Source of the DNA: Clytia hemisphaerica | Taxonomy: Eukaryota > Cnidaria > Hydrozoa > Leptothecata > Clytiidae | Reading direction: 5' to 3' | DNA: 64,000 bases | Assembly (NCBI GenBank): GCA_902728285.1 | Contig: CACVBU010001134.1 | Coordinates: 1,097,731-1,161,730 of the forward strand | Part shown: piece after piece, positions 33,188 to 44,694 of the stretch | Layout: the number at the start of each line of letters is the position of its first letter | Position numbering within the stretch: the stretch's first letter is position 1 | Made by a program: the position numbers and the translations under genes | Notes under the pieces: generated by a model | Database searches by the model: none | What the model was told of the DNA's origin: nothing | The model's input: the letters and a program-made list of their open reading frames with translations, nothing else

Positions 33188-36100
33188 CATCCTCTGGTTA
33201 GATACTTCCTTGAGAAACCATAAAAAATTCGCGCCACATGGTTGCGTGATCGCTCGTCTTGAGCTATGAAAAACTTTCCATCAGGATTCTTTGATTCCGT
33301 GAATGTCCATTGCACTTGCTGCCATCTAAATTAGAGGCTTAGAGCCCAGGAGTAATTATTTCCGTTCCCAGCAAGCATGTTAGATAAAGTTTCACATAAA
33401 ATTAAGTAATTACACTCGTGGCCAGAAGAAAAAGAGATAATTATAGGTAGCAGTTTTGATTATATTAAAAAATGATCAAAAATTAAACAGATGACCGTAG
33501 AGTCGATAAACTTTCTTATTCTCTTGAAAACTTTCTCGTTGCCATCGAATGATTTCGGAAATTCTGTTTAGCCGTAATATACAGTATGTACAGCTTAGTC
33601 TCTTTAACTCGGCCCCATTGAATTTGAAGCCCGAAGGGCTAGAATAGAATCTCTAACCTTTCATAGGCAAGAAAAAGTAAAGCCACCTATTTCCAATCCA
33701 GAATGCGCATAGAACGCGCCGCAATCATGACGACGGATTGCATCTAGGGATTCCTTTGTTTTTAAGGGCTGTATTTTTTTAAATCTAGCGATAAATTTTA
33801 CTTTCAATCCAGGCGTTTGTGTACTCATTTGTGTAAAAACCACGTGCAGCCGTTTTAGATGGAAAATAAGTGGCTTCATTTCCCACCCAGGAGTCTCAAG
33901 TCTAGCCCTTCGGGCATGGAAGTCAATGCTCAAACCTAAATAACTCGAATATCTCCTTAACTCGAAAAAAGTTTTACAGTCCCTTCAGTTAACAATGCCT
34001 TATAAACCTTACTCCTTAACCCGAATATGAATTTGCATTGCCCGTGCGTTTTTAAGTTATAGAGACTCTACTGTACAAATAAAAAAGTGCAATGAGCATT
34101 TGCGAAATAGAAAAATGTAGTTGCCCATGTAATGAAAAAGTAGGATTCGTTGACAAGTTTTCGAACAATCATGTGTGGCTGGGCTGTAAGCCTGGTGGTT
34201 CTAACCATTATTAATAAATTGGTCAAAACGAAATTTTTAGATGTATGTTTATGCTGTGAATGTAAATACAATATTTGGCTGGTAGTGGTAGATTGTTGGA
34301 AAAGAAAGACTCGCCGTTAAAAAGATTTATTTATCTTTTTGCGAAACTGAGTAATCCTTATGCATTGATTATACAGGAGCTCGAGATTAACGTAAAAATA
34401 TATCTTTTATTACCTTAGTTTTTTACTAAAGTCAGTAGCGACAGAGGGCGGGGCAGGAGGGGGAGTGCCCCCCAGCGACCCGATTTTTTTTTTTTGGGGG
34501 GGGAGGGGGCACCGAAATACAAAGGGTGCAAAAAAACGCCTCTGATTACTTATTTCAGCGCCCCTTTGATTATTGCCTCTCAGGGGCTTTTGTTGCTATT
34601 AACGCAGTAGTACAGTGGGCTTGTTCGCCAGAAAAACATTCATGTTCATATTCATGCAACCTCGTGCCCGTGTATCCCAGGCTTTATTTACACTACTGAT
34701 GGACGCCAGAGAATACATTATCTAGCGCCATATAGTTAAAGCATAAAAAAGCTGATGATGCGCAGGGAACGAGGTTGATATTCATGTTGATGATGTTGTT
34801 TCTTCGGATTCTGAGCGGGTCGCCACGGTTAAAGAATGCTCACGCGCACCTATCGTTTTATCTATTTTGTTGTGACTTGTATTGATTATTACGATTTAGT
34901 TCTTGCAAAGTAAAAAATGGATGGTGCAGAACATGTCATGGGCATTTTTATCCTATATGCACCTACTTTATAAGAATCAAATTCAATAACATAAATCAAT
35001 AACTCGTGATAATACTCGATAATGTGCTGCTCACAATGGTTTCAAAGGAACGAGAGAAGCACTGAGTGAATAGAAATTTCTAGCTGTGCGCTTATTGGAT
35101 GGTGCTCCAATAAGACGATCTGGTCTTGGAATGCAGCCTTCAAACATTCATTCTCGATTATGAATGCGTTCACGGGGCATTCATAGCGACAGCCTTCTTG
35201 CTAGTTTAATCTTAAGGATTGGTAGTTTTGGCCAAATGGGAGAAAGTACCCAAATATTTTTGTGCTCACTTTGCTCGCCTAATTTTTACAAATATATTTG
35301 CTTTTGATAGGGGGCGCCAGTATCACAATCTTCTAAAATAAAATTGCCTTCCCAGTTTGCCCGAATTTTCGTCAACCCACCACGAGTAAATAAAGTGCTA
35401 ATCAACGGGGATGAGCTGGAGTTTTTAAATATCTCTATTTATATTGAGAAAAAAATTAAGTAACACCGAATCCGATATTCTACATCCAATTACGCTCCCA
35501 AAAATATATAATTTGTTATGGTTTATGAGCTGGAACTGGGGGCGAAAAATTAATGCAATCTTGGGACATGCATTAACCAAAGTTACCCGAGCACAAAAAG
35601 GCCGAGTTTTCTACCATGAACACCACAGCTTAGATTTCACTGAAATTAAACTGTGGAGACAAACTGTAAGAACTTTATCACGTATGTGTTGATCACATTA
35701 ATATCCAATGAATCGAAAATGGAGAGCACATTTCCCCATGTTCAAACTAAGTAGATTATATCTATATAATAATAATAGCCTTATACATTTTAGTTTGCAT
35801 CAACATTTATTAGCCTATAAGTATAAACACAGATGATATTATTGGTAATTCTGTCCCCCTGATCTGATTAGAAAGTTTTAAACCCACCTCTCATGACTTG
35901 ACAGATAAGAATGTTACCGGGACACCATTTAAGCGGAACTAGAATACTCTGAAAAACGCGCGCAAAAACTATGAGAAACTTCCTTACTTATCTGGTACTC
36001 GATGTAGAAATTTTCTTCCGACACGCTAAAGCTCTGAAGGTCGGGAAAATTTTTGGAACCTTTGGGTTACCATTTTTCTTTTTTTTCTGTAAGGTTTCTC

Positions 36101-36595
36101 CAGGCAGCAGAGATTTCCATGCTAAATTCAGTCGGGTGCAACCAATAGTCAAGCAAAAAGTGTAAGGACAGCTAGACATGACTGTGATGCGGTACATCAA
36201 ACGATGACTACTATAGGTAGATTGACCCGCTCCTTCAGAGCTTTAGCGTGGGCGGCCGCCAATACACCATCGGAATATCAGATAACTTCTACTCGCTTTA
36301 GGCTCCCTGCGGTGGCAAAAATCTAAAATGGTACCGTAGTTGTGAAACGACGTTTCGAAAAATTAACCGCGAAAAAATTTAGATGCTGGTCCACCGTCCA
36401 CATGACAGCCAGACACTTGCAGAGATCAGACATCAGAGACACTGATTGATAAAGCATGGGGACTGGGATATTTCAGGAAAGTTTTGTTTTTACAGCATTT
36501 TTACAATGAGGCCAGCGCCAATGCAGTTCATAGTTTCTACCCACCCTACTTAGGGAGGGGGTGGGGGTCTTGGGTTTTGATGAACCAAAAGCAGG
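33188..36595. other. Gene-poor stretch upstream of lectin gene A
   Basis: Beyond the lectin A promoter and the MITE at 33630-33940 I see only AT-rich sequence, a poly-G/poly-T patch near 34490-34510 and short unrecognised frames (34068-34271, 35444-35692, 35971-36165). The piece at 35990-36060 resembles 63108-63170 and is probably repetitive. Confidence 0.5.
33630..33940. mobile_element. MITE, copy 2 (inverted relative to 31490-31775)
   Basis: The left end (gaagcccgaagggctagaat) and right end (ctagcccttcgggcatggaa) form their own inverted repeat. The body matches the reverse complement of 31490-31775. The open frame on the minus strand here is part of this repeat. Confidence 0.8.
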
Positions 36596-37142
36596 GGAAA
36601 ACATAAAAGACAAACCTCCAAAATGTGATCGGCTATTGCTCATTCCGATATTTTAAATTTTCCGGCGGTTTTGCTGTTTGGGATTGTTTAGGTCAGGGTT
36701 GCTAGTAACGGCTTGTCACTGTGTCGGGTGCATACTCGGCGCCTTGGGCCCCGCAGGGTTGCTAGTATTAGTAACGGCTCGAATTTCAGTCAGGTTTAAA
36801 AAAGGGGTACTTTTACCCATATTGTAATAACATTACCCCCGTATTTTGCCAGTTTGGTATAAAAGGTTATGAATTGCGTGCTTTGTTGTGCGGCGATGGC
36901 TCAAGGGATAGAGCGCTGGCTTCCGGATCCGAAGGTCTTTCTTTGGTGGTGGTTCGAATCCCACTCGGTGCGAAAATTAGACTGGTCGAAATTGTTGAAC
37001 AAATGATTGACAGGTATGAAAACTCAGTCAGAAATGAGAAACTAAGTCTCAGAAACTCAGAAGCTCAGACAGTCAGAAAAGAGAAGGACGGGATCAGAGA
37101 TAAGGATCACATTTCGGAGGTTTGTCTTTTATGTTTTCCAAA
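36596..37142. mobile_element. Inverted-repeat element enclosing a tRNA-like sequence
   Basis: The left (ggaaaacataaaagacaaac then ctccaaaatgtgatc) and right (gatcacatttcggag then gtttgtcttttatgttttcc) ends are inverted over ~36 bp. The interior contains the tRNA-like sequence at 36889-36968 and, after it, an AACTCAGA/CAGAAA-rich tail. This combines the ends of a DNA-type element with a Pol III-type core. Confidence 0.7.
36889..36968 (+). ncRNA. tRNA-like sequence with A and B boxes (SINE-type or tRNA pseudogene)
   Basis: An A-box-like TGGCTCAAGGGATAGAGC and a perfect B box GGTTCGAATCC are spaced as in a tRNA. The anticodon arm is imperfect: CTTC and GAAG can pair around a 7-base loop, but the flanking stem does not match, and the acceptor ends pair poorly. 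I therefore do not call a functional tRNA. Likely a Pol III promoter of a tRNA-derived short element. Confidence 0.6.
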
Positions 37143-38975
37143 AGCAGGTGGGGTGTTAAAAGTATGATCTCTGGCCAGTTTTAAAGAGCATGTCATGGTT
37201 GCCCCCAAGGAAAATTTCCAACATAAAACTCTGCCCCTAAGATCCGTTTTCCACCACAAAAAAAGCCAGAAAAACAGGTAGCTAAATATACGTAATGTAA
37301 ATATGGCCAGTTTTCAATGATTTTGCCCCTGAACTGTAGATATATTATCAAAATTTTGCCCCTGCCCTTGTAATCCAGGAGCTGGAGCTCAACTACTTTT
37401 TGCTTTTACTAATTCTGATGGGGGAAAAAGTATCGCAGTATAGATAGATATTATTATAAATTTTTTTTCTCCCGTGGGCAAACAATTTTCAAAATGTTGC
37501 AAAACGTTCGGCATTTTACCAATTTGCCATCTAGCCCGTGTCCACAGTGTTATATACCGCTGGAAAGCTAAGATCACGGGCTTTCATTTAGTAAAAACCA
37601 GAACGCTTTAGCATACATAGAAAAGAAGTTCCAAGGTTTCAAATTTCACGGAAAAATGAAACATTTGGTTTGACGTCAACGAAAGTTGCATGACTTCTGG
37701 AGTCGCTAATTCCATGTAATAAAATTTAAGATTCCTTTCGAACTTCAGCCACAATAGCCTTTTTTCCAAAGGTACTGAACTTTGTTACTTCTCAAGAGAC
37801 CTGGCGCCATCTAGTCTTCCTTCTTGGCTTCGTTTGAAAATTTACAGACCCGAATAAAAAATATATACAAAACAGTTTTTAATATTTTAGATTTAGATTT
37901 TATTTATGTTTTTAATTGTTATTTCTGTGAAGCTGTAATTCGATGATAATAGCTATGGAATCGCCTTTGGGCCATATGATCTCTAATCTTGTCATATCTT
38001 AACAATCCTTTGTTATTGAATCTATTGTTTAATTTAATTCATGTTTAGATGTTTCAAACAATTAATTCCTTTCAAATTTTTTAAATATGGCAGCTTATAA
38101 TAGGTACAAAAAGTCTTTTGAAATAGCTCTATTATAACGAAGCTCTATTTCTTACTCCTCGTGCATTAACACCTGGTAATTTATATCTTTGTTTATCTTT
38201 GGAATCATACATGATCAATCTAAGTATCAATCAGATTCATACTCCCTGGTCAGTAAAATGTGGTTCTTTGCATTCATTTTCGGTATTTCTGTTCTGGTCT
38301 GTAAAATATTTAGGTACCCCACAACCTAGCCCAATTGGCTAGCCCAATTGGCTACCCTGCTTTTTAGACCAACCCCTTAAGATCTCAATGATTTCTGCCA
38401 TACGTTCTGAAAACTGGATCTCTGGGACAGTGTGTATCAGTTTCAAGAGCAGGGGCAATTTTTTGTAAATTTTCTGGTCTCAGTGACAAAATCACTAAAA
38501 ATTGACCAATTTTGTTTTTTTTAGCAGCCTTTCCCAAATAACTGTTATGAAAAAAAATTATATACGTTTACAAACATTCCCTCTCCAAGTTGAACAATAA
38601 ACTATTGCAAGAGCTCTTGAAATAAAACACTTACAGTAACAAGATTACTATAATGCCAAGATGTCAATTAATGTGATCAAAAAAGTGTGAGTTGTAAAAA
38701 TAATTACCTCTAAATTATTCTGAATCTGTTATTCGTGTTTAAAACGTTGAACCATTTTGTAATAAGAAATTATGTTTTGTATGAGAAGCAATTATTGTTA
38801 TTTGGTTCAATTGGTTCAATTGGTTCAGTCAGTGTATCAAATCTATCAGTTTAGTTGACACTTTGGTATCTTCATTGCGTCACAGCGAAAGGTTTGTTTT
38901 TATTTTAGTTTGTATCTTTGAAAGACCCCATCGGATTTAGGCAGGGCTGTCGGATTTAGGATTACTGACGGTACT
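37143..38975. other. Stretch without a recognised gene
   Basis: AT-rich. Contains TTTTGCCCCTG-type repeated phrases (37190-37380), a small tandem repeat (38328-38352) and GGTTCAATT units (38805-38830). No exon seen on either strand. Confidence 0.6.
38328..38352. repeat. Two-copy 14-bp tandem repeat (tagcccaattggc)
   Basis: Head-to-tail cctagcccaattggctagcccaattggcta. Confidence 0.8.
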
Positions 38976-40659
38976 TACCGTCAACTGTTCTAACTTGGGA
39001 CTATCTGATACCGTGATTTGGTCTAATATCGACATCCCTCTTCTAATTCCGACACCCTTCTTTAGTGTTAAGAAAAATATGAAGGTCGGGAATAGCTCAT
39101 GGAGACTTCTTTGCTTATCGCTCAGAGAGGAATAAATCTTTTGTCAATCAGTGATTCCGACCTTCCTAATATTAACATCTCTAAAAAGGGTGTCGAAATT
39201 AGAGGAGGGATGTCGACATTAGACCAACTTACGGTACAACATGGGACGGCAATTCATGATATTCATGATGTAATCTTTGCGCCTAAACAGTGAGGCTGGA
39301 ACTTCGATTTTTGAGGATTACGATTTTACCAGCTTTTTAGCGATTTTTGCCTCGCTAACCCAAATCTCGCAACCTCTTTACCTTAAAGGAAGATCGAAAT
39401 TAGAGTTTTTTAGCGTCCTAAAAAAACGCATAGTAGAAATTTTTTAATCTTCACAGGATCGATTCTCAACAACAAAATACATCTTTTGGTCTTTGGGTTT
39501 GTTTCTGACGTTTTTCCTTCAAAGAATATCGATCACTTTCCTTTTCCCCTCGAGCGCGCGAGAAAAAAATGATTAGCTCGCATTCTCGCGCGGGCGATTA
39601 AAGATGAGGCGGCAATCTTGCACTGAGGGTGCTACTTAGTCTCCGCCCTTTTTTGCGCCCCCAATAGAATGATCCAAATACGGGGGTATTCCAAATGATA
39701 AACGATGTTGTTTTGTAAGTGTTTATTTTCTAAGAGATACAAATAGTATATTGAATATTATTAACTTATTTATTTAAAGTATTTTTGAGCCCAAATTAAA
39801 TATCTGGTTGAATAAAAAACAAATGATAGCAGTTCCGTTTTTCCTTAAACCCCCGGGAAAAGTTTTTTTGCCGACTTAGCTTTTTTACAAATTTCGGAAA
39901 AGAACTCCCATAGGAATTCCGATACATAACCAGATTGGTTCATTTCGGAACGGCTTCAAGAAAGTCATAATGGCAGATGATTTTAAAAGTTTCTGAGGAA
40001 ATGTGTGGAATTTATCGATGTTGATGGCTTGTTGATTCTAAGAAAAAAGATAACAGGTATACCTTTTTCTAATCCTGGAATATCGAGGTTCCAGCTACAC
40101 TGCTAAACAATAGATGTGACGTAACAACTTTGCCGTCATTATTGGTGGCAAAAAATTTGGCCCGCTAACCTATTTTATATTGAAACCGGGGGTTTACGAA
40201 AAAGAAAGCTTTATATATCTTGTGATGTAATATAATAAAATTAAATATCTTTTGGAAATCTATTGTAGATAATTTAAAGAATTCCAATGAAAGAATTTTT
40301 TCTTTGATTGGGAGTATTTGGACTTCTGTGTTAATCTTTTCTAATTTTTTCCAGGGGTCCTTGCTCAGAAAACATTGGGTAACGCATTTGTTTTACCACC
40401 AATAATGGCAGCCAAATGTTTTGATTTGGAGTGTCAATCAACAAAAAGATTATATCATGAATATCAAGAATTCGGCTACTATTTCACCGAACCTCCAAAG
40501 TCATTTGATTTGACTTAATAAACAGCGTATTGAAAAATACAGGAAAGCAAATTTTTTGTCAAAGAGATTCAACAGTAAGTGAAAATACAGACCAGATATC
40601 ATTATCAACCAGTCCCATGTTTCGACCAATCGAACCCAATTAGAGCAGCTGAGGGTACC
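38976..40659. mobile_element. Second copy of the accgtcaactg MITE, split by insertions
   Basis: The left end (accgtcaactgttctaacttgggactatctga) and right end (cagtcccatgtttcgaccaatcg...ttagagcagctgagggtac) match the intact 222-bp copy at 2988-3209, but are 1.6 kb apart. A TA-flanked MITE (39007-39237) breaks the left part. More inserted sequence (39300-40480, including an inverted pair of accaccaataatggca-type words at 40133-40168 and 40390-40425) separates the halves. Confidence 0.8.
39007..39237. mobile_element. TA-flanked MITE inserted inside another MITE
   Basis: Runs from TACCGTGATTTGGTCTAATA to ATTAGACCAACTTACGGTA and is the same family as 29900-30119. The host sequence reads actatctga|TA...TA|caacatgggac; in the uninterrupted copy at 2988 it is actatctgacaaaacatgggac. 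This fixes the insertion point and a TA duplication. Confidence 0.88.
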
Positions 40660-40679
40660 TCTTTATAGTACTGTAATTA

Positions 40680-41700
40680 CCTTTTTTTCTGAATCCGTTG
40701 TCAAGGTCTGGTCTGCTTGTAATAAATATGCATCATTTAGGCATTTGACTACTTTGAATAAGTAGGAATCATCAGCAAACAAAGCAATATTTCAATCAAC
40801 ATGCAAGGGGCATATCGTTTATATAAACAAATAACAAGAGGCCGGGACCAAGAACTTAGCCTAGGGGGACACCTGAAGTGACCGCTATCCGCTTTGATAA
40901 AGTTACTCTTACAGCTACACATTGATTACGATTGTTCAAAAAATCTGCTATCCATTCAAGCAAGATTTTATGTATGCCATAATGTTCTTTAAGTTTAAAT
41001 AAAGCTTTTTGTGACAAAACTTGTCAAAGGCTTTACTAAAGTCCAACAAAATGGAGTCTGTTTGTTCGCAATTGTTCAAAGATTGAGTTTTTTATTTATG
41101 GTTTGAATTAGCTGCGTCTCACATAAACAAAATTTTCTAAAGCCATGTTGTGTATTAGGAAGTGTATGGTCCTGAGTGATCAAAATGAGTTATTATAATT
41201 GTGCTCCATAACATAAGCGTGGAAATGATCGATGTTAGGCTGATCGGCCTATAGCTCTCAGCTTTTGATCTGTCTTTATTCCCGTCTTTATAAAGTAGAG
41301 TCACTAATGCATGTCACCAATCGCTTGGAATGGCTCCTTTGATTTCAGGTAATAAGTCTTTGTCTTTGGAGAAGACACTTGCTAATTGATTTATATTTCA
41401 GCTATGTCGTTGTCATTAATGCGTGTGATATTATCTGCATCTACAGAAGAAGAGAAAGAGAAACTCCAATAACATCGTTCCTTTTTGATTTGATGTAGCT
41501 GAAGAGTTTTTTTTTTTTTTTGCCATCATCATTCATGATACTTCGTTTTATATAGTCATTTTTTACCTTTTCACATGTTTTATTTGCTTCTTTCTCACAT
41601 TTTATATATTTTTATATTTCCAATCAGTAGGGTCCTTTGGCAGTTTATATCTGCGGTAAGATCTTTTCATTTTACGGACTGCTTTTTTGCAGGCTCTGTG
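40680..41700 (-). mobile_element. Decayed LINE reverse transcriptase
   Basis: Read on the minus strand across several frames and stops, pieces align with the RT palm: a PLYK.G....S..YRPISL-like stretch (~41340-41220), a GVP.GSVLGP.LFL.YINDMP-like stretch (~40870-40790) and a FADDSYLF-like stretch (~40785-40745). The frame is broken many times, so it is an old inactive copy. Confidence 0.65.
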
Positions 41701-42715
41701 AAACCATGGTTATTTAATGGTTAAAACCACTTATCTAGGCATAAAATTTGTTCTTAGATTAGAACAAATAAAGTTTTCAGGATTTAGTGTAGTAGTAAAA
41801 ATAATTGCATTCCCAAATCAATTTCAGAAGGTTCCACCGCCTAATTTTGATTGAAAGTGAAAGTTTGAGAACAAGAGACGAGCGGAGGTTCGAGCTACAA
41901 GTCATGGACGAATGTTCTTGTACTGTGGCAAACATGCGAAACATTCATTTGTCAAAATTGACGTCATTTCAGTCTTTGCTGTCAAACAAGGCGAGGGTGT
42001 GCTTGTTGTACATGTGTACAATTTCATGGCTTCACCCCCCCCCTTGCTCGCAGGGGGGGGGGTTAAAAGGTCTCAGGGCAACTGGTACCTACAAATAGTC
42101 TTTGGCCAGGGGCCACCTACTGAGCTAGGGGGACCTAATTTTTTACATAATGAACTGGGGGCTAAATCCTGATTGAGTACATTTTTTCAAAATTTGTGTG
42201 TTTGCAAAAACTTTCTTTAAAAAAGATTAATTTTTAGCTTTTTTCGATTTTTGAACTTTTAGGGGCCACCTAGAATATTTTTCCAATAGGGGCCACCTAA
42301 ATCCTAGGGGGCACCTAAATTCTTAGGGGGGACCTAGGACCTGCTTATAAGCCATGAATTTGATATCAGTTCAGATCTTGAGTTCATGATGTCACCAAAT
42401 TTTGTGGCGATTTCAAGCTTCTCATTTAAGCAAAGATTACATTTCATCAAGGCTCGTTGGAATCCTGGTGGATTCGTCTAACAATTTTTCACGATACGGT
42501 TGGGTTCTTGTTTTGGACGTTTGAATTTCCAATATTGTTTCAAAAGTTCTGTTTCGTTTTCATACCGCTCGTGATTAAACAACTTCTTGTGGTTGCTGAA
42601 CCGTTTTTTAATGTAGTTTCAGCGAGAATGATGTACACCATTGGCACAGTATTGTCATTAGTATCATCAGCGATCTAACCTAAAAATCTAGATAGGAGTA
42701 TTTGTGAAATAGTTG

Positions 42716-43692
42716 TTTTGGAGAACGCGACAGCCTATTGAATAACTAATTACTCCACAACAGTTACCTAGAGACAAGATAATTTATCACCTTTTCATGG
42801 CTCCGAATGGGGTTCTAGGTCCCCCCAACAAATTTAGGTCCCCCCTAAGTTTTAGGTCCCCCCACTTTTCAGGAAAGTTCAGGTCCCAGTTGAAATCTAA
42901 AGGTTCAGGTTCCTGCAAAAAGTACTTTCAAGGTTCAGGTCCCAGCAAAGAAAAATATTTGGCACCAAATTATTTCGATTTCAATATGTTATCTATTTTT
43001 AAATATTTCTTAAAATAAATCTAAAGAAAAATTATATATATTTTTAAAAACATATAAGAAGGTTCTGATTGAGAAAACATATGCACCCTTTAGTTCTTAA
43101 TTGCCCTCTGAAATGTGCCAAAAGGCCTAACTTTTTCCATAATAGAAGGTTATTGTCTAGCATGCGGCTCAGCAAGCCACTTTGAGTGAGGGGGACAACA
43201 TTTTGGAAAAAATTTCGCCCACCGGTTGGGTGACGAAGAAATTTTTTTCACTTTTTACACCCTCAAAACACCTTAAAACAATATCTTATTGGGAAGAATA
43301 GTAGTTTTTTTGTGGTTTGATTTGGTCTAAAAACCAGGTTAAAATAGTAACTCTTAAAAATGCATGGCATGGTCTACCAAAAAGTGGGGGGCCATGGACC
43401 CCCCAGCCCCCCGTTGACGGGGCCCATGTCTAGTTGTGAATCAGTTACAATTTCTTAATTATTGTAATTAGCCCCCAGAACTTTAGTGCAGCCCTTCAGG
43501 TCCCCCCACTTTTTTAGGCCCCCCTGAGTTTAAAAAATGAGACAGCTCCCACCCACTTTTAGGCCAATTTTAGATTTACACCCCCCCCCCCCAAGTAAGG
43601 GGGGGGGCGGAGCCATGCTTTTTGGGGGTTAAGGGAAAGTAATGTATGTGGAGTAATTCAATAGGCCATCGCATTCTCCAAAGTAACTATTA
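42716..43692. mobile_element. Inverted-repeat element rich in G/C runs
   Basis: The left end (ttggagaacgcgacagcctattgaat...attactccac) and right end (gtggagtaattcaataggccatcgcattctcca) are inverted over ~35 bp with small gaps. The body has AGGTCCCCCCA phrases and long C/G runs. The frame at 42797-43018 is part of this repeat. Confidence 0.7.
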
Positions 43693-43769
43693 AAAAATTT
43701 GTTTCTATCTAGGCGGATACTCCTGACTGATCTCTGGATCTACAATCGGTGCCATAACATATTGGCACT

Positions 43770-44005
43770 TTTGGCTAATTTACCATTTTTCGAAAATTGA
43801 AGTTCGAACAAGAATGTCAATTTCGGGCCTTCAACTTGATTTCAACGATTATTTCGCTCTGGGAGGGATTTATTGGTTTCTAGGCTATATTTCAAGCCCT
43901 ACTTGACCATTTTTGAACTTTTGGATCCTCAGATCCTAAGGTCCTAAGTCTTAACTCTAGTGTTAAAACTCAGAGTTAAAACTCTACCCTTCGAACCTAC
44001 TTTAG
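43770..44005 (+). repeat. Dispersed repeat, copy 2 (see 28490-28735)
   Basis: Same ordered motifs as the copy at 28490, ending gttaaaactcagagttaaaa then ctctac. Confidence 0.8.
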
Positions 44006-44694
44006 AGCACTTGCAAATCGATTGTGGTTTCAAAACACCCCGGTGGATTTGCTTTTTGTGCCAAGTATTTCGTCACCGATTGTAGAAGGAGTAAGAAGCT
44101 CGTTTATGGTTCGTTGGATAGCTTAGAATCTCTTCTTTCTTTTAGGCGCCTTCGGTGCCACTTGATTTAGGAAGGGTGGGTTGGGTAGGAGTAAAGGGGG
44201 GGGGCTGCTTAGGTTAGGAGAATTAATTAAAGCACCTGGATGATAGGAAGGTGCCCAGTAGTAAAATCTCAAATTTTAATTCGCTGGAGGACAAAATCAA
44301 GTAAAACAGGGCCAAATTTGGAGGTTCTTGGATCACTTATTGACCAAAAATGGTCAAAAAGGAGTCAAAATCTTAAAAAAGTAGATTTTTGTCAAATCTT
44401 TGCATCTTTTTTTACTTTTTGGCTTAAAATTTTGCTGGAAAGAGTCACTTTTGATTGTTTTTTTTTGCTTAGCCATGAAGAACAATCCAATTCCTACGAG
44501 TTAGATCAAAAACGATGATTTCTAACTCAAACTGGGCATTACAGGAGGGCCTCGCCCTCCTACATAGCCCATGACCAATATACTCGTCATTGACATTGGC
44601 ACTTAAAGGGTTAAGTGATTTCATTTAATAATTAAATTTCATTTCTTTTAAGATGTTGAAAACAGAAAAAATAATAAGATAATATTTTAAGACA

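Larger units (their letters stand above)
41701..44694. other. Repeat-rich upstream flank of HTATSF1
   Basis: Contains poly-C/poly-G tracts (42034-42062, 43578-43612), GGGGCCACCTA / TAGGTCCCCCC phrases in both orientations (42265-42345, 42815-42865), the element at 42716-43692 and the dispersed repeat at 43770-44005. No exon recognised. The HTATSF1 promoter and any 5' UTR exon should lie in 44005-44694. A run tttcatttcttttaag just before 44653 resembles an acceptor. Confidence 0.55.

Noticed and set aside
36889..36968. Functional tRNA gene
   Set aside because: The A and B boxes are good, but the acceptor and anticodon stems do not pair well, so I report it as tRNA-like only.
44240..44518. Plus-strand 92-codon frame upstream of HTATSF1
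   Set aside because: AT-rich, KKVDFCQIFASFFTFW-like content, no recognised domain, and no donor that would link it to HTATSF1 exon 1.
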